NCBI RefSeq assembly: GCF_014644495.1
Contig: NZ_BMKU01000007.1
Location: 166,578 to 230,577, forward strand
DNA length: 64,000 nt
Source: Pseudarthrobacter polychromogenes
Lineage (GTDB): Bacteria > Actinomycetota > Actinomycetes > Actinomycetales > Micrococcaceae
Reading direction: 5' to 3'
The first letter of the stretch is position 1. Each line of letters begins with the position of its first letter. The translations under genes were made by a program, and so were the position numbers. Of this stretch, positions 32,838 to 42,001 are shown piece after piece. The notes beneath the pieces were generated by a model. The model saw nothing but the letters and a program-made list of their open reading frames with translations. It ran no database searches and was not told where the DNA came from.

Positions 32838-34403
32838 TCAGCACACCGTGTTGTCAGCGGGAACCTGGCCGCTTACCAGGTAGCTGTCCACGGCGTCCTC
32901 GATGCAGCTGTTGGACCGGCCGTAGGCGGTGTGGCCTTCGCCTTCCCACGTGAGGAGTGCAGCGTTACCCAGCTGCTTGCGCAGCGATGATGCCCATTCC
33001 ACCGGGGTGGCGGGGTCGCCGGTGGTGCCGATGACAACGATGGGGGAGCCGCCGTCGTATTCCACGGGCGACGGCGTGCGCACGCTCTGGTACGGCCAGT
33101 CGACGCAGTTGGTGCCTCCGTACGCAAAGAAGTACCCGAAGGTGGGCGAGTCCTGCATCAGGCGCTGCTGCTCCGCACGCATGGCGGCTGTATCGGACTC
33201 CATGGGGTAGTCAAGGCAGTTGATGGCATTGAAGGCGAAGGTGGAATTGGACGTATACGTCCCGTTGGAAGAGCGGTCGGCCCCCAGATCTGCGAGCCGC
33301 AGCATGAGGCTGACGTCTCCCGTCATTGCCGCTTCAAGGGCCTGGGTCAGGGCGGGCCAGCTTTGGTCGTTGTACAGCGGCGTGATCAGGCCGCTGACGA
33401 ACATGGTGGCGTTCACCACCCGCCCGTCCTTGGCCGTCCGCGGCGTCTGCTGGACCGCGGCGATCAGGTCGCGGATCTGCTGGACACCGGAATCCACGTT
33501 CCCGCTCAGGGGGCATCCGTCCTGGCCCTGGCAGCTGGCAACATAGGCGCGGATTGCCTTCTCGAAGGCACGGGCCTGCCCGCTGGTCAGCTCTTCGTTG
33601 CTGATGGAGGGGTCCAGCGCTCCGTCCAGCACCATTCGTCCCACATTGTCGGGGAACAGCGAAGCGTAGGTCGAGCCCAGGAACGTGCCGTAGGAGTAGC
33701 CAAGATAGTTGAGTTTCGGATCATTTACCACAGCCCGAAGAACGTCCACGTCCTTTGCGGAACTGACCGTATCGATGTTCCCCAGCACCGGACCCGTCTG
33801 CTCCTCGCACTGGGCCGCAGTCGCCTTGTTGTCCGCCAGGACCTCGGCAAGTCCGGCATCGGTTTCGAGGTCGTAGATCTTGGCCCTCGCGGCATCCCGT
33901 TCGGCGTCGGTCATGCACGTGACGGGGGCTGAGCGTTTCACGCCCCGGGGGTCAAAGCCCACAAGGTCGTAGGAATCCCGTACAGCCTGGGAAAAATGTG
34001 TCCCGGCCGCATCCTTGACGAAGTCATAGCCTGACGCACCCGGACCGCCCGGGTTGACCAGGAGGCTGCCCGTTTTCTTTCCCGTGCTTGGAGCCCGCAG
34101 CGCGGCAATCTGGATTGTCTCGCCGTCGGGGTTGCCGTAGTCCATGGGCACCGTCACCCCGGCGCACTGGAACTCGTTCTCGCATGGCTCCCAGACGACC
34201 TCCTGGGAGTAGAACTCCTCAAGACCTTCCGGTGCAGATGCAACGATGGACGGATCGGCCTTGGCAGTGGCGGCTTCCTGGCTGCGGTCTTCACCATTCA
34301 GGAGGCTGCAGGACGCCAGGACCATGGCCAGGACCATGGCCCCGAGGGCACGGACGCCAACCGCCGCGAATCGCGGGCGTACGGGCAGGGGGCGGGCAGT
34401 CAT
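32838..34403 (-). CDS. Lipoprotein alpha/beta hydrolase (tripeptidyl-aminopeptidase-like, S33)
   Basis: 521 residues. A signal peptide with lipobox VLASC places the lipid-modified Cys at about residue 32, so it acts outside the membrane. The catalytic domain has LLVNPGGPGASG (oxyanion loop), LGYSYGTFLGSTYASLFPD with the nucleophile Ser, and the C-terminal TAP-like region with TTGDPATPVEW (acid) and GEGHTAYGRS (His). It resembles Streptomyces Tap-type secreted aminopeptidases, removing N-terminal peptides from exported proteins. It begins 17 nt after the holB stop, so it may share that transcript. Confidence 0.92.
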   Translation of the reverse strand: MTARPLPVRPRFAAVGVRALGAMVLAMVLASCSLLNGEDRSQEAATAKADPSIVASAPEGLEEFYSQEVVWEPCENEFQCAGVTVPMDYGNPDGETIQIAALRAPSTGKKTGSLLVNPGGPGASGYDFVKDAAGTHFSQAVRDSYDLVGFDPRGVKRSAPVTCMTDAERDAARAKIYDLETDAGLAEVLADNKATAAQCEEQTGPVLGNIDTVSSAKDVDVLRAVVNDPKLNYLGYSYGTFLGSTYASLFPDNVGRMVLDGALDPSISNEELTSGQARAFEKAIRAYVASCQGQDGCPLSGNVDSGVQQIRDLIAAVQQTPRTAKDGRVVNATMFVSGLITPLYNDQSWPALTQALEAAMTGDVSLMLRLADLGADRSSNGTYTSNSTFAFNAINCLDYPMESDTAAMRAEQQRLMQDSPTFGYFFAYGGTNCVDWPYQSVRTPSPVEYDGGSPIVVIGTTGDPATPVEWASSLRKQLGNAALLTWEGEGHTAYGRSNSCIEDAVDSYLVSGQVPADNTVC

Positions 34404-34420
34404 CGGGTCTCCTTGAAGGA

Positions 34421-35563
34421 CTAGATCAGGCTGGCTGCCATGGACTCAATGGTCAACAGCGGTGCAACGTTGGTGGTGGTGATGCGTTCGCGGGCTTTGT
34501 TGATGGCATCCATCCGGGAAAGCGTTGACTCCGGCGTGGAGCGGTGGGCGAACTCCTCCAATTCACCCCTGAGCTCAACGTTTACGAGCTCCACGGCATT
34601 CCCGAGCTGGATAATCAGCACATCACGATAGAAGGACAGAAGATCCGTCAGCGTCCGGTCCAGCGAGTCCGTGATGGACCGTTTGGCCCGCCTCTTCTGG
34701 TCGTCCTCCAGCTGCTTTACCTGGCTGCGCATGGCCGGAGGAAGCGTCCCGGATTCCGGTGCGCCCAATGTTGCCAGCAGCGCGGCCTTCTCCGCAGCGT
34801 CCCGTTCCTCATTGGAACTGTTGGCCTCTGCGGTGGCGATCTTGACCAGCTTGTCTGCCATCATCACTGCAGCGGTGACGCCCCGCAGGCCGAGCGGGAA
34901 CCGGACAGTTTCCAGCCGGCGCTCCCTGGCAGCGGGGTCGCGCGCCAGCCGGCGGGCAATGCCAACATGGCTCTGCGCCGCCCGGGCGGCACGCTCAGCG
35001 AGCGCCGGATCCACGCCGTCGCGCTTCACCAGCAGGGCAGCGACGTCAGCGGCAGGCGGCAGCCGCAAAGCCACGCTGCGGCAGCGCGAACGGATGGTCA
35101 CCAGGACGTCCGCCGGGGACGGGGCGCACAGCATCCACACGGTCCGGGGAGTGGGTTCCTCGATGGCTTTGAGGAGGACGTTGGTGGTGCGTTCGGCCAT
35201 ACGGTCCGCATCCTCCACCACGATGATGCGCCACCGACCTGTCGAGGGCCTGTTGCCGGCGGTGGCCACCAGTTCCCGGGCTTCGTCAATGGTGATGGTG
35301 ACCTTCTCGGTCCGGACGAACGTGACGTCCGAATGGGTCTCACCCAGGATGGTCAGGCAGGCGGAGCAGTGGCCGCATCCGCGCTGGCTGACGTCGTCCT
35401 GGTCGCAGTTCAGTGCCGCGGCAAAGGCCTTTGCCGCGTTCGAGCGCCCGGAGCCGGGCGGGCCGGTAAAAAGCCACGCGTGCGTCAGCCCCTCGCCGCT
35501 GGAGGCCTGCCGCAGTTGTTCGACGACGGCGGGTTGCCCTTGCAGGTCGTCCCACACCGTCAC
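34421..35563 (-). CDS. holB: DNA polymerase III subunit delta'
   Basis: 380 residues. N-terminal AAA+ domain: the P-loop region reads FTGPPGSGRSNAAKAFA, with the usual lysine replaced by Arg, as expected for a non-hydrolysing delta' subunit. A zinc module C-x..CGHCSAC is near residue 60. VVEDADRMAERTTNVLLKAIEEP and the SRC-like IRSRCRSVAL (sensor/arginine finger region) are present. It is part of the clamp loader in the cytoplasm. It overlaps tmk by 4 nt (ATGA), the common tmk-holB arrangement. Confidence 0.93.
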   Translation of the reverse strand: MTVWDDLQGQPAVVEQLRQASSGEGLTHAWLFTGPPGSGRSNAAKAFAAALNCDQDDVSQRGCGHCSACLTILGETHSDVTFVRTEKVTITIDEARELVATAGNRPSTGRWRIIVVEDADRMAERTTNVLLKAIEEPTPRTVWMLCAPSPADVLVTIRSRCRSVALRLPPAADVAALLVKRDGVDPALAERAARAAQSHVGIARRLARDPAARERRLETVRFPLGLRGVTAAVMMADKLVKIATAEANSSNEERDAAEKAALLATLGAPESGTLPPAMRSQVKQLEDDQKRRAKRSITDSLDRTLTDLLSFYRDVLIIQLGNAVELVNVELRGELEEFAHRSTPESTLSRMDAINKARERITTTNVAPLLTIESMAASLI

Positions 35564-36255
35564 GGGTGGCCACCCACTGATGGAGCGTGGACGGAAACAT
35601 CTGCCGGGACGCTGTGGTGCGCGGCCTGAAGGCTTTCCACCCGCGCGAGAATCTGTTCCGCCAGTTCACCGACCGGGTGATGGGCGGGCAGCACAAGGTA
35701 GGACTCCGGACGGCTGCGGGCCAGCTCCAGGAAGGCATCCCGGATCCGGGTATGGAAGTCATCAGCTTCAGATTCCAGCCGGTCTTCGGCAGCATCGCCG
35801 GCTGTCCGGCGGCGGCGGCCGACGGCGGGGTCGACATCCAGCAGGACGGTGAGGTGGGGCTGCAGGCCGGAAGTGGCCCACTCATTAAGGGACCGTACAG
35901 CGTCCTCGCCCAGTCCGCGTCCTGCCCCCTGGTAGGCGACCGACGAGTCGATGTAACGGTCCGTCAGGACGATCTCGCCGCGTTCCAGCGCAGGCCGGAT
36001 GACCTGGGTGGCGTGCGCGGCCCGGGAAGCGGCAAAGATGAGGGCTTCCGTGCGGGCATCGATGTGGCCGTGGCCGTGATCCAGTACCAGTGAGCGCAGT
36101 TTTTCGCCGATGGGAGTTCCGCCTGGTTCACGGGTACGCAGGACGGTGAGGCCCCGGGATTCCAGGGCTTCTGCAAGCCGGGCAGCCTGCGTTGATTTGC
36201 CGGCGCCGTCGCCGCCCTCAAACGCGATGAAAAGCCCGGCCCTTTGTTTGCTCAC
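35560..36255 (-). CDS. tmk: Thymidylate kinase
   Basis: 231 residues, a little longer than E. coli Tmk. P-loop FEGGDGAGKSTQAARLAEAL (residues 12-31), DRYIDSSVAYQGAGR (dTMP-binding/DR motif) and a GGTPIGEKLRSLVLD region. It phosphorylates dTMP to dTDP with ATP in dTTP synthesis. First gene of tmk-holB-hydrolase; diverges from the trans-sulfuration gene. The alternative of a shorter start exists but the P-loop lies close to the N-terminus as expected. Confidence 0.95.
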   Translation of the reverse strand: MSKQRAGLFIAFEGGDGAGKSTQAARLAEALESRGLTVLRTREPGGTPIGEKLRSLVLDHGHGHIDARTEALIFAASRAAHATQVIRPALERGEIVLTDRYIDSSVAYQGAGRGLGEDAVRSLNEWATSGLQPHLTVLLDVDPAVGRRRRTAGDAAEDRLESEADDFHTRIRDAFLELARSRPESYLVLPAHHPVGELAEQILARVESLQAAHHSVPADVSVHAPSVGGHP

Positions 36256-36369
36256 CCATCAAGCCTACCGATCCCCGCTAACAAAACCGATCGGGCCTGT
36301 GGACGGAGTCCGGTGCACCTGCGGGTAACAGCTTTCCGGGGGACTGCTGACGGACAGTACGCTTTCACC

Positions 36370-37560
36370 ATGAGTCTCTCCGAACAGCAGGCCGCGGCGC
36401 TCTCAGCCGAAACGGTGGTGGTTGCGGCCGGGCGTCCCCCCCGGGAAAGGGACCAGCCGGTCAACCACCCAGTCGTCCTTTCCTCCACATACTTTGGCAC
36501 CGGGGCCCTCGGGGACGGCGACCGCGGGTACGGCCGGTATTCCAATCCCACCTGGGATCCTTTCGAAGAGGCGCTCGGCCAGCTTGAAGGTTCCAGGCTG
36601 CCGGGGCTGCTCTACTCATCAGGGCTTGCGGCGGTCAGCTCGGCCCTTTCCCTGATCCCCCCAGGGGGCGTGCTGGTGATGCCCGAGCACAGCTACTCCG
36701 GGACCTTGGTGATGGCTTCCGAACTGGCGCAGAAGGAATTCGTCGAACTGCGCACTGTGGACATTGCCGACACTGACGCCGTCAAGGCCGCCCTGGCACC
36801 GAAGGGACCCAACGCCCGGGCTGCTTCCATGCTGTGGCTGGAAAGCCCCACCAATCCGATGCTCGGCATCGCCGACGTCCAGGCCGTGACGGCCGCGGCG
36901 CATACCGTCGGCGCCATCGTCGTCACGGACAACACCTTCTCCACACCCCTGGTGCAGCAGCCCCTGGCCCTGGGGTCCGACGTCGTCCTGCACTCGGTGA
37001 CGAAGTATCTGGCTGGCCATTCCGACGTCGTCCTGGGCGCCCTGGTGACGTCCAACGCGGACATTCGCTCGGCCCTGCTCCACAACCGGACCATCCACGG
37101 CGGGATAGCAGGACCATTCGAGGCCTGGCTGGCGCTGCGCGGCCTGCGGACCCTGGCGCTGCGGATAGAACGCTCCCAGGCTTCTGCCATGGTGTTGGCC
37201 GAACGCCTTGGCGCACACCCGGCCATCGAGTCCATCCGTTTCCCGGGCCTGCCCGCGGATCCCGGCCATGAACGGGCAAAGACGCAGATGAAGGGGTTTG
37301 GCTCCATCATCTGCGTGCAGGTTGCCCCTGCCGCAGGGCTGAGCGGCGCTGACACTGCTGACAAACTCGTCCGCGCGCTGCAGCTGTGGCTTCCCGCGAC
37401 GTCGCTGGGCGGCGTTGAGTCCCTCATTGAACGACGACGGCGGCACACTGCAGAGCCGGTGAGCGTTCCGGAGAATTTGGTGCGGCTCAGTGTGGGAATC
37501 GAAAACCTGGAGGACCTCTGGGCCGATTTGAAGCGGGCGCTGGACTCGTTGGGCGGCTAG
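36370..37560 (+). CDS. PLP-dependent trans-sulfuration enzyme (cystathionine gamma-synthase/lyase family)
   Basis: 396 residues. The PLP lysine is about K212 in HSVTKYLAGHSDVVLGAL. Earlier motifs include YSSGLAAVSSALSLI (PLP phosphate) and WLESPTNPMLGI. The YGRYSNPTWDPFEEALGQLEG segment is typical. Substrate preference, synthase or lyase, is not resolved; no met operon neighbours. Start ATG 36370 is preferred over a longer frame running back into tmk. The DUF2516 gene follows 9 nt after. Confidence 0.9.
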   Translation: MSLSEQQAAALSAETVVVAAGRPPRERDQPVNHPVVLSSTYFGTGALGDGDRGYGRYSNPTWDPFEEALGQLEGSRLPGLLYSSGLAAVSSALSLIPPGGVLVMPEHSYSGTLVMASELAQKEFVELRTVDIADTDAVKAALAPKGPNARAASMLWLESPTNPMLGIADVQAVTAAAHTVGAIVVTDNTFSTPLVQQPLALGSDVVLHSVTKYLAGHSDVVLGALVTSNADIRSALLHNRTIHGGIAGPFEAWLALRGLRTLALRIERSQASAMVLAERLGAHPAIESIRFPGLPADPGHERAKTQMKGFGSIICVQVAPAAGLSGADTADKLVRALQLWLPATSLGGVESLIERRRRHTAEPVSVPENLVRLSVGIENLEDLWADLKRALDSLGG

Positions 37561-37569
37561 GCTGGGCTT

Positions 37570-37923
37570 GTGGACGGTGAACTGATTATTCGGCCTGTAG
37601 AGCAGGCAGTGTTCTTTATTCTTGCCCTGGTGGCGCTGGGCCTTGAGCTGTGGGCTGTGGTTGACTGCGCCCGGCACCGTGCCAACGCGTTCGAGGCCAC
37701 GGGGAAAAGGACCAAGGCTTTCTGGCTGGCACTGACCGGCGGTGCGGCCCTGATCGGTGTCATCTCCTTCTTCAGCAGCGGAGGCGGCTTTTTCGGCACG
37801 CTGGGCCTGTTCGGCCTCGCCGCTGTCGTGGCCGCGTCCGTCTACCTTGCGGACGTGCGCCCGGCGGTCAAGGACGCGGGCCGGGGCGGCAGCCGCAACA
37901 CCGGCCCCTATGGTCCCTGGTAA
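37570..37923 (+). CDS. DUF2516 family membrane protein
   Basis: 117 residues with three hydrophobic helices (about 9-30, 49-65, 72-94) and a hydrophilic C-terminus. [24 protein letters not shown] with RHRANAF is the DUF2516 signature. GTG start, 9 nt after the preceding stop, so likely co-transcribed. The function of the family is unknown; it is confined to actinobacteria. Confidence 0.88.
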   Translation: MDGELIIRPVEQAVFFILALVALGLELWAVVDCARHRANAFEATGKRTKAFWLALTGGAALIGVISFFSSGGGFFGTLGLFGLAAVVAASVYLADVRPAVKDAGRGGSRNTGPYGPW

Positions 37924-38000
37924 GCCAGTCACTGGCTCGACCACGCCTTAGGACACCCCACCGGTTCCCTGCCCGCAGCAAGCCCGTCCCGCATAGGCCC

Positions 38001-38846
38001 TTACGCCAGGGGCGCAACGGCTTCCCAATCCACGGTGAGCTCGCCCAGCCGCCACCTGGCGGGCCCGTCCTGCACCGGCCAGCCCGCGTCCCGCAACGTC
38101 CGGCACATGCCCTGCCACCGCTGCCTGTTCCCGAAGGACGCCAGCGGCGCGCACTCCAGCCAGGCCCGGTCCATGGCCTGCATCAGGGCGTGTACCGGTT
38201 CTCCGGGAACGTTGTGGTGGATGAGGGCCTTGGGCAGTCTTTCGGCAACGTCCGAGGGCAGTTCGAAGCTGCCGAACCGGACAGAGATGCTGAGGGACAG
38301 GGGCCGTTCGGCGTCCAGCGCCACCCAGGTGACGCGCCGCCCGATCTCATCGCAGGTGCCGTCGATGAACAGGCCGCCAGGGCTCAGGCGGTCCTGCACC
38401 AGCCGCCAGATACCGGGAACATCAGCTTCCTCGTACTGCCGCAGGACGTTGAACGCCCGCACCAGGACCGGCCGTCCCGGCACGGGCAGTTCGAAGCCGC
38501 CCACCCGGAAGCTCAAGCCGGGCCGTTGCAGGGGGAGGGCGGCGCGGACGCGTTCCGGCTCAATCTCGATTCCAAAGACCTGCACATCCGGGCGGACGGC
38601 AGCGAGCCGGTCAAAGAGTTCGACGGCGGTGGCGGGCGTCGCGCCATAGCCCAGGTCCACCACCAGGGGGTCGGCGGCGTTCCGGAGCCGCCAGGCCTGC
38701 GGGCCGGCCAGCCAGCGGTCCACCCGGCGCATCCGGTTGGGATTGGTGGTTCCGCGGGTCACGTTGCCCACCGGCTTGCCCGGCCTGCCGGTGCTGTTCC
38801 TGCCGGAAATCTGCGGGGCAGTCACCCGTTCAGCCTTTTGCACCAC
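38001..38846 (-). CDS. Class I SAM-dependent methyltransferase
   Basis: 281 residues. SAM motif I is [16 protein letters not shown] (about residues 62-77); [11 protein letters not shown] is the acidic motif II at the end of strand 2, and [14 protein letters not shown] is motif IV. The N-terminal 45 residues are basic. The substrate is unknown. GTG start at 38846, with alternatives downstream. It diverges from gpmA with about 96 bp between. Confidence 0.88.
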   Translation of the reverse strand: MVQKAERVTAPQISGRNSTGRPGKPVGNVTRGTTNPNRMRRVDRWLAGPQAWRLRNAADPLVVDLGYGATPATAVELFDRLAAVRPDVQVFGIEIEPERVRAALPLQRPGLSFRVGGFELPVPGRPVLVRAFNVLRQYEEADVPGIWRLVQDRLSPGGLFIDGTCDEIGRRVTWVALDAERPLSLSISVRFGSFELPSDVAERLPKALIHHNVPGEPVHALMQAMDRAWLECAPLASFGNRQRWQGMCRTLRDAGWPVQDGPARWRLGELTVDWEAVAPLA

Positions 38847-38942
38847 GGCCCCACCTTATCCCTGCAGCCGGAGGTGGCGCGTCACCGGGACCGGCTTGTA
38901 ACGCTGGGCAGGCGGCGGCAGCGCTCGGCTAGGATGAAAATC

Positions 38943-39689
38943 ATGACTTACAAGCTGATTCTGCTGCGCCACGGCCACAGCGAATGGAACGCCAAGAACC
39001 TGTTCACCGGCTGGGTGGACGTAGACCTCAACGACCAGGGCCGTACGGAAGCAGCACGCGGCGGCGAGCTCCTGGTTGAGAACAATGTTCTCCCGGACAT
39101 CCTCTACACCTCCCTGCTGAAGCGGGCCATCAACACTGCGAACATCTCCCTGGACAAGGCTGACCGCGGCTGGATCCCGGTGAAGCGCGACTGGCGCCTG
39201 AACGAACGCCACTACGGCGCCCTGCAGGGCAAGGACAAGGCCCAGACCCTTGCAGAGTACGGCGAGGAGCAGTTCATGGAATGGCGCCGCTCCTACGACA
39301 CCCCTCCGCTGCCCCTGGACGACGACTCCGAGTTCTCCCAGGCGCACGATCCCCGCTACGCGGACCTGGGTGACGCACTCCCGCGCACGGAATGCCTTAA
39401 GGACGTTCTGGTCCGCCTGCTGCCGTACTGGGAGTCGGACATCAAGGAGGACCTCAAAGCCGGCAAGACCGTCCTGGTCACGGCCCACGGCAACTCCCTG
39501 CGCGCCCTGGTCAAGCACCTGGACGGTATCAGCGACGAAGCCATCGCCGGCCTGAACATCCCCACCGGCATCCCCCTGGTGTACGACCTCGATGAGAACT
39601 TCCAGCCGATTAAGCCCGGCGGCACCTACCTTGACCCGGAAGCCGCGGAGCAGGCCATCCTGGCGGTAGCGAACCAGGGCAAGAAATAA
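38943..39689 (+). CDS. gpmA: 2,3-bisphosphoglycerate-dependent phosphoglycerate mutase
   Basis: 248 residues, standard length. [20 protein letters not shown] holds the phospho-His (RHG); [11 protein letters not shown] and [15 protein letters not shown] holds the second catalytic His. It interconverts 3- and 2-phosphoglycerate in glycolysis. Start ATG 38943 fits the family N-terminus [11 protein letters not shown], with AGGA 8 nt upstream; another ATG is three codons earlier. Followed by repeats of AAATAACCCTGGCA and then a strong hairpin. Confidence 0.96.
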   Translation: MTYKLILLRHGHSEWNAKNLFTGWVDVDLNDQGRTEAARGGELLVENNVLPDILYTSLLKRAINTANISLDKADRGWIPVKRDWRLNERHYGALQGKDKAQTLAEYGEEQFMEWRRSYDTPPLPLDDDSEFSQAHDPRYADLGDALPRTECLKDVLVRLLPYWESDIKEDLKAGKTVLVTAHGNSLRALVKHLDGISDEAIAGLNIPTGIPLVYDLDENFQPIKPGGTYLDPEAAEQAILAVANQGKK

Positions 39690-39738
39690 CCCTGGCAAGA
39701 AATAACCCTGGCAGGAAATAACGCATCAGCAGGAAATT

Positions 39739-39781
39739 ACGACGGCGGGCTGGTCACCTCAGGTGACCAGCCCGCCGTCGT
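39739..39781 (+). terminator. Hairpin terminator after gpmA
   Basis: Near-perfect palindrome with 21-nt arms (39739-39759 and 39761-39781); the AGAGTTTTTG tract begins about 12 nt later. The same hairpin-plus-element layout occurs after pckG. Confidence 0.75.
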
Positions 39782-39793
39782 CTGTTCCCATAA

Positions 39794-39856
39794 GAGTTTT
39801 TGTCCAGATATGCAGGCTTCCGGGCCTCGGAAGTCGGCGTATCTGGACAAAAACTC
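39794..39856. repeat. Palindromic GAGTTTTTGTCCAGAT element, copy 2
   Basis: 17-bp perfect inverted repeat (39794-39810, 39840-39856) and inner stem CTTCCG/CGGAAG. Shares the first 23 nt and the last 17 nt with copy 1 at 5286-5348; the inner part differs. It ends 9 nt from the phoU stop. Confidence 0.85.
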
Positions 39857-39864
39857 CAGGGGGT

Positions 39865-40527
39865 TTAGCTGTGTTCTGTCCCGGTGGGCTGCCAGGCGCC
39901 GGTCACCAGGTAGGTGACCTTCTGGGCCACTGAAACGCCATGGTCCGCGAAGCGTTCGAAGTAGCGGCTGGCGAGTGCAACATCCACCGTGGTGGCGGGC
40001 GATTCATTCCACTCCGGTGCCGCGATGGCCTTGAAGACGCTGAGGTGGAGGTCGTTGATGGCCGTATTCGCCTTCAGGATGTCCCTCGCCACCTCAAGGT
40101 CGCGGGTTTCCAGGAGGACGGTCAGCTTGTCGGCGATTTCCTGGTCCAGCTCGGCCATGCGCTTGAAGGTGCCGGTCATGGATTCCGGAATGACGGTGGA
40201 CGGGTAGCGCAGGCGTGCCAGCTGGGCTATGTGCCGGGCAAGGTCGCCCATCCGCTCGAGGGAAGCGCTCATCCGCAGCGAGCCCACAATCATCCGCAGG
40301 TCGCTGGCCACCGGCCCCTGCAACGCCAGGATGTCGATGGCGCGCTCGTCGAGGCTGTTCTGCAGGAAGTCGATGCGGGCATCCGCAGCGATGACGTCCT
40401 GCGCCAGGTCCACATCCGCCACTTCGAAGGAGGTGGTGGCCTTGTCCATCGCTTCGCTGACCAGCCGGGAGATCTCCACGAGCTGGTCGCCGACCTGGGT
40501 CAGCTCTTCCTGAAAAACCTTACGCAC
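39865..40527 (-). CDS. phoU: Phosphate-signalling regulator PhoU
   Basis: 220 residues, two repeats of a three-helix PhoU domain with the acidic metal motifs: DLAQDVIAADARID in the first and a second EVARDILKANTAIND. It links the phosphate transporter to the SenX3-RegX3 sensor and represses the Pho response when phosphate is ample. Start GTG 40527 with AAGGAC about 8 nt upstream; the reading frame continues upstream but overlaps regulatory DNA. It diverges from senX3 across a PHO box. Confidence 0.94.
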   Translation of the reverse strand: MRKVFQEELTQVGDQLVEISRLVSEAMDKATTSFEVADVDLAQDVIAADARIDFLQNSLDERAIDILALQGPVASDLRMIVGSLRMSASLERMGDLARHIAQLARLRYPSTVIPESMTGTFKRMAELDQEIADKLTVLLETRDLEVARDILKANTAINDLHLSVFKAIAAPEWNESPATTVDVALASRYFERFADHGVSVAQKVTYLVTGAWQPTGTEHS

Positions 40528-40620
40528 GTGGGCGTCCTTTCCTTGTAACTCCCGCCGGCCCCGGTCCGGGCAGCGGGAATCGCGTCGCCAATCGGCACTC
40601 CAACTGGCTACTCTGCCAGC

Positions 40621-40664
40621 GCCGGGTGAACGGCGAGGCCCTTGAAGGTGAACGTTAGTTGAAC
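40621..40664. promoter_or_regulatory. PHO box between phoU and senX3
   Basis: Four contiguous 11-nt units; on the minus strand they read GTTCAACTAAC, GTTCACCTTCA, a degenerate unit, then GTTCACCCGGC. Matches to the PHO direct-repeat consensus (G-G/T-TCA-YYY-R-G/C-G) are about 8, 9, 6 and 10 of 11. It suggests autoregulation by RegX3 or PhoP. Confidence 0.7.
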
Positions 40665-40723
40665 CGTCGCAGGAGGAGGCCCGGACGCGCCGATCAGCGC
40701 CTTCCAGAGCATAAGGTGGAGCT

Positions 40724-42001
40724 GTGGATCCTATGCTCATCGGCTTGGTGGCCGGCCTTGTCGGCCTGGCGCTCGGCACGTTCGGCGTGCTCGCGTACCG
40801 GGTCAGCGAGCGGCAGCGGCAACTGCTGGACGTGGACACTGAAGAACCGGCCCTGCCGCCGGGCGCTGCCGAGGTGCTGGCCGTCGTCGGCCGCGCCTTC
40901 GTGGTGGTGGACGCTGTGGACGGCGTGGTCCGAGCCAGCCCGGCAGCCTACGCCTACGGCCTTGTCCGCGGCCACACCGTGGTCCACAAGGAACTGCTGG
41001 ACATGACGGCGGGCGTCCGGCGCGACGGCGTCATCCTGGAGAAGCAGCTGGAGCTTCCCCGCGGCCCGCTCGGCCAGGGAACCATCATCGTCCAGATCCG
41101 GGCCGCGATGCTCGGAGAGGAATACATCCTGCTGCTCGCGGATGACCGCACGGAGATCACCAGGACCGAAGAGATCCGGAACGATTTCGTAGCCAACGTT
41201 TCCCATGAGCTGAAAACCCCCGTGGGTGCCATTTCGCTGCTTGCCGAAGCCCTGGAGTCCTCGGCGGATGACGAACTTGCCGTCAGGCGCTTCGCTAAAC
41301 GCATGCACAAGGAGTCAGGCCGGCTGGCCGCACTGGTGCAGGACATCATCGAGCTGTCCAGGCTGCAGGGGGCCAGCGTGGCGCAGCAGGGCAGGCCGGT
41401 TGACGTCAATGCCGTCATAGCCGAGGCGGTGGACCGCTCCCAGCTTCCGGCGGAGAGCAAGAACATCCGGATCGTGGTGGGCGGGCGGACCGACGCGAAG
41501 GTCTTCGGGGACCAGGACCTGCTGGTCACCGCGCTCCGTAACCTGATCGACAACGCCATCCGCTACTCCCCGGAAAACACCCGGGTGGGGATTGGCGTCC
41601 GCAGCAGGGAAGGCCTGGTCTCCATCTCTGTGACGGACCAGGGTGAGGGGCTCAGCCCCGAGGACCAGGAACGCGTCTTTGAACGGTTCTACCGGGTGGA
41701 CTCGGCACGGTCACGCCATACCGGCGGCACCGGCCTGGGCCTGAGCATCGTCAAGCATGTGGCCTCCAACCACGGCGGCGAGGTGACACTGTGGTCCCAG
41801 CCAGGGCAGGGATCCACATTCACCCTCCGGCTTCCCGAAATGGAAGGCCAGGACGGCGGGGAACAACAGGATCCCGGCCCCGTTGCCGCCCCCGCCGCCC
41901 CCGCCGCCCCGGCCGCAACCCCCCGGAAGAGCCCGGAAGAGCCACCTGTCACCCAAGGACCCGGCGCCGCCGGTGCAACAGAACGAGGAGCAACAGCTTG
42001 A
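40724..42001 (+). CDS. senX3: Sensor histidine kinase SenX3
   Basis: 425 residues. A single N-terminal hydrophobic segment (about 3-24), then a PAS-like domain, dimerisation domain with phospho-acceptor H161 in NDFVANVSHELKTPVGAISL, and HATPase motifs N (RNLIDNAIRYS), G1 (TDQGEGLSP) and G2 (HTGGTGLGLSIVKHV). The C-terminal 45 residues are Ala/Pro-rich and probably disordered. It senses phosphate through PhoU in actinobacteria. GTG start with GGTGGAG upstream. The stop overlaps the regX3 start. Confidence 0.95.
   Translation: MDPMLIGLVAGLVGLALGTFGVLAYRVSERQRQLLDVDTEEPALPPGAAEVLAVVGRAFVVVDAVDGVVRASPAAYAYGLVRGHTVVHKELLDMTAGVRRDGVILEKQLELPRGPLGQGTIIVQIRAAMLGEEYILLLADDRTEITRTEEIRNDFVANVSHELKTPVGAISLLAEALESSADDELAVRRFAKRMHKESGRLAALVQDIIELSRLQGASVAQQGRPVDVNAVIAEAVDRSQLPAESKNIRIVVGGRTDAKVFGDQDLLVTALRNLIDNAIRYSPENTRVGIGVRSREGLVSISVTDQGEGLSPEDQERVFERFYRVDSARSRHTGGTGLGLSIVKHVASNHGGEVTLWSQPGQGSTFTLRLPEMEGQDGGEQQDPGPVAAPAAPAAPAATPRKSPEEPPVTQGPGAAGATERGATA

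Noticed and set aside
41880..41930. CCGCCGCCCC-rich repeat in senX3
   Set aside because: Codes for the Ala/Pro linker of SenX3; not a separate repeat element.
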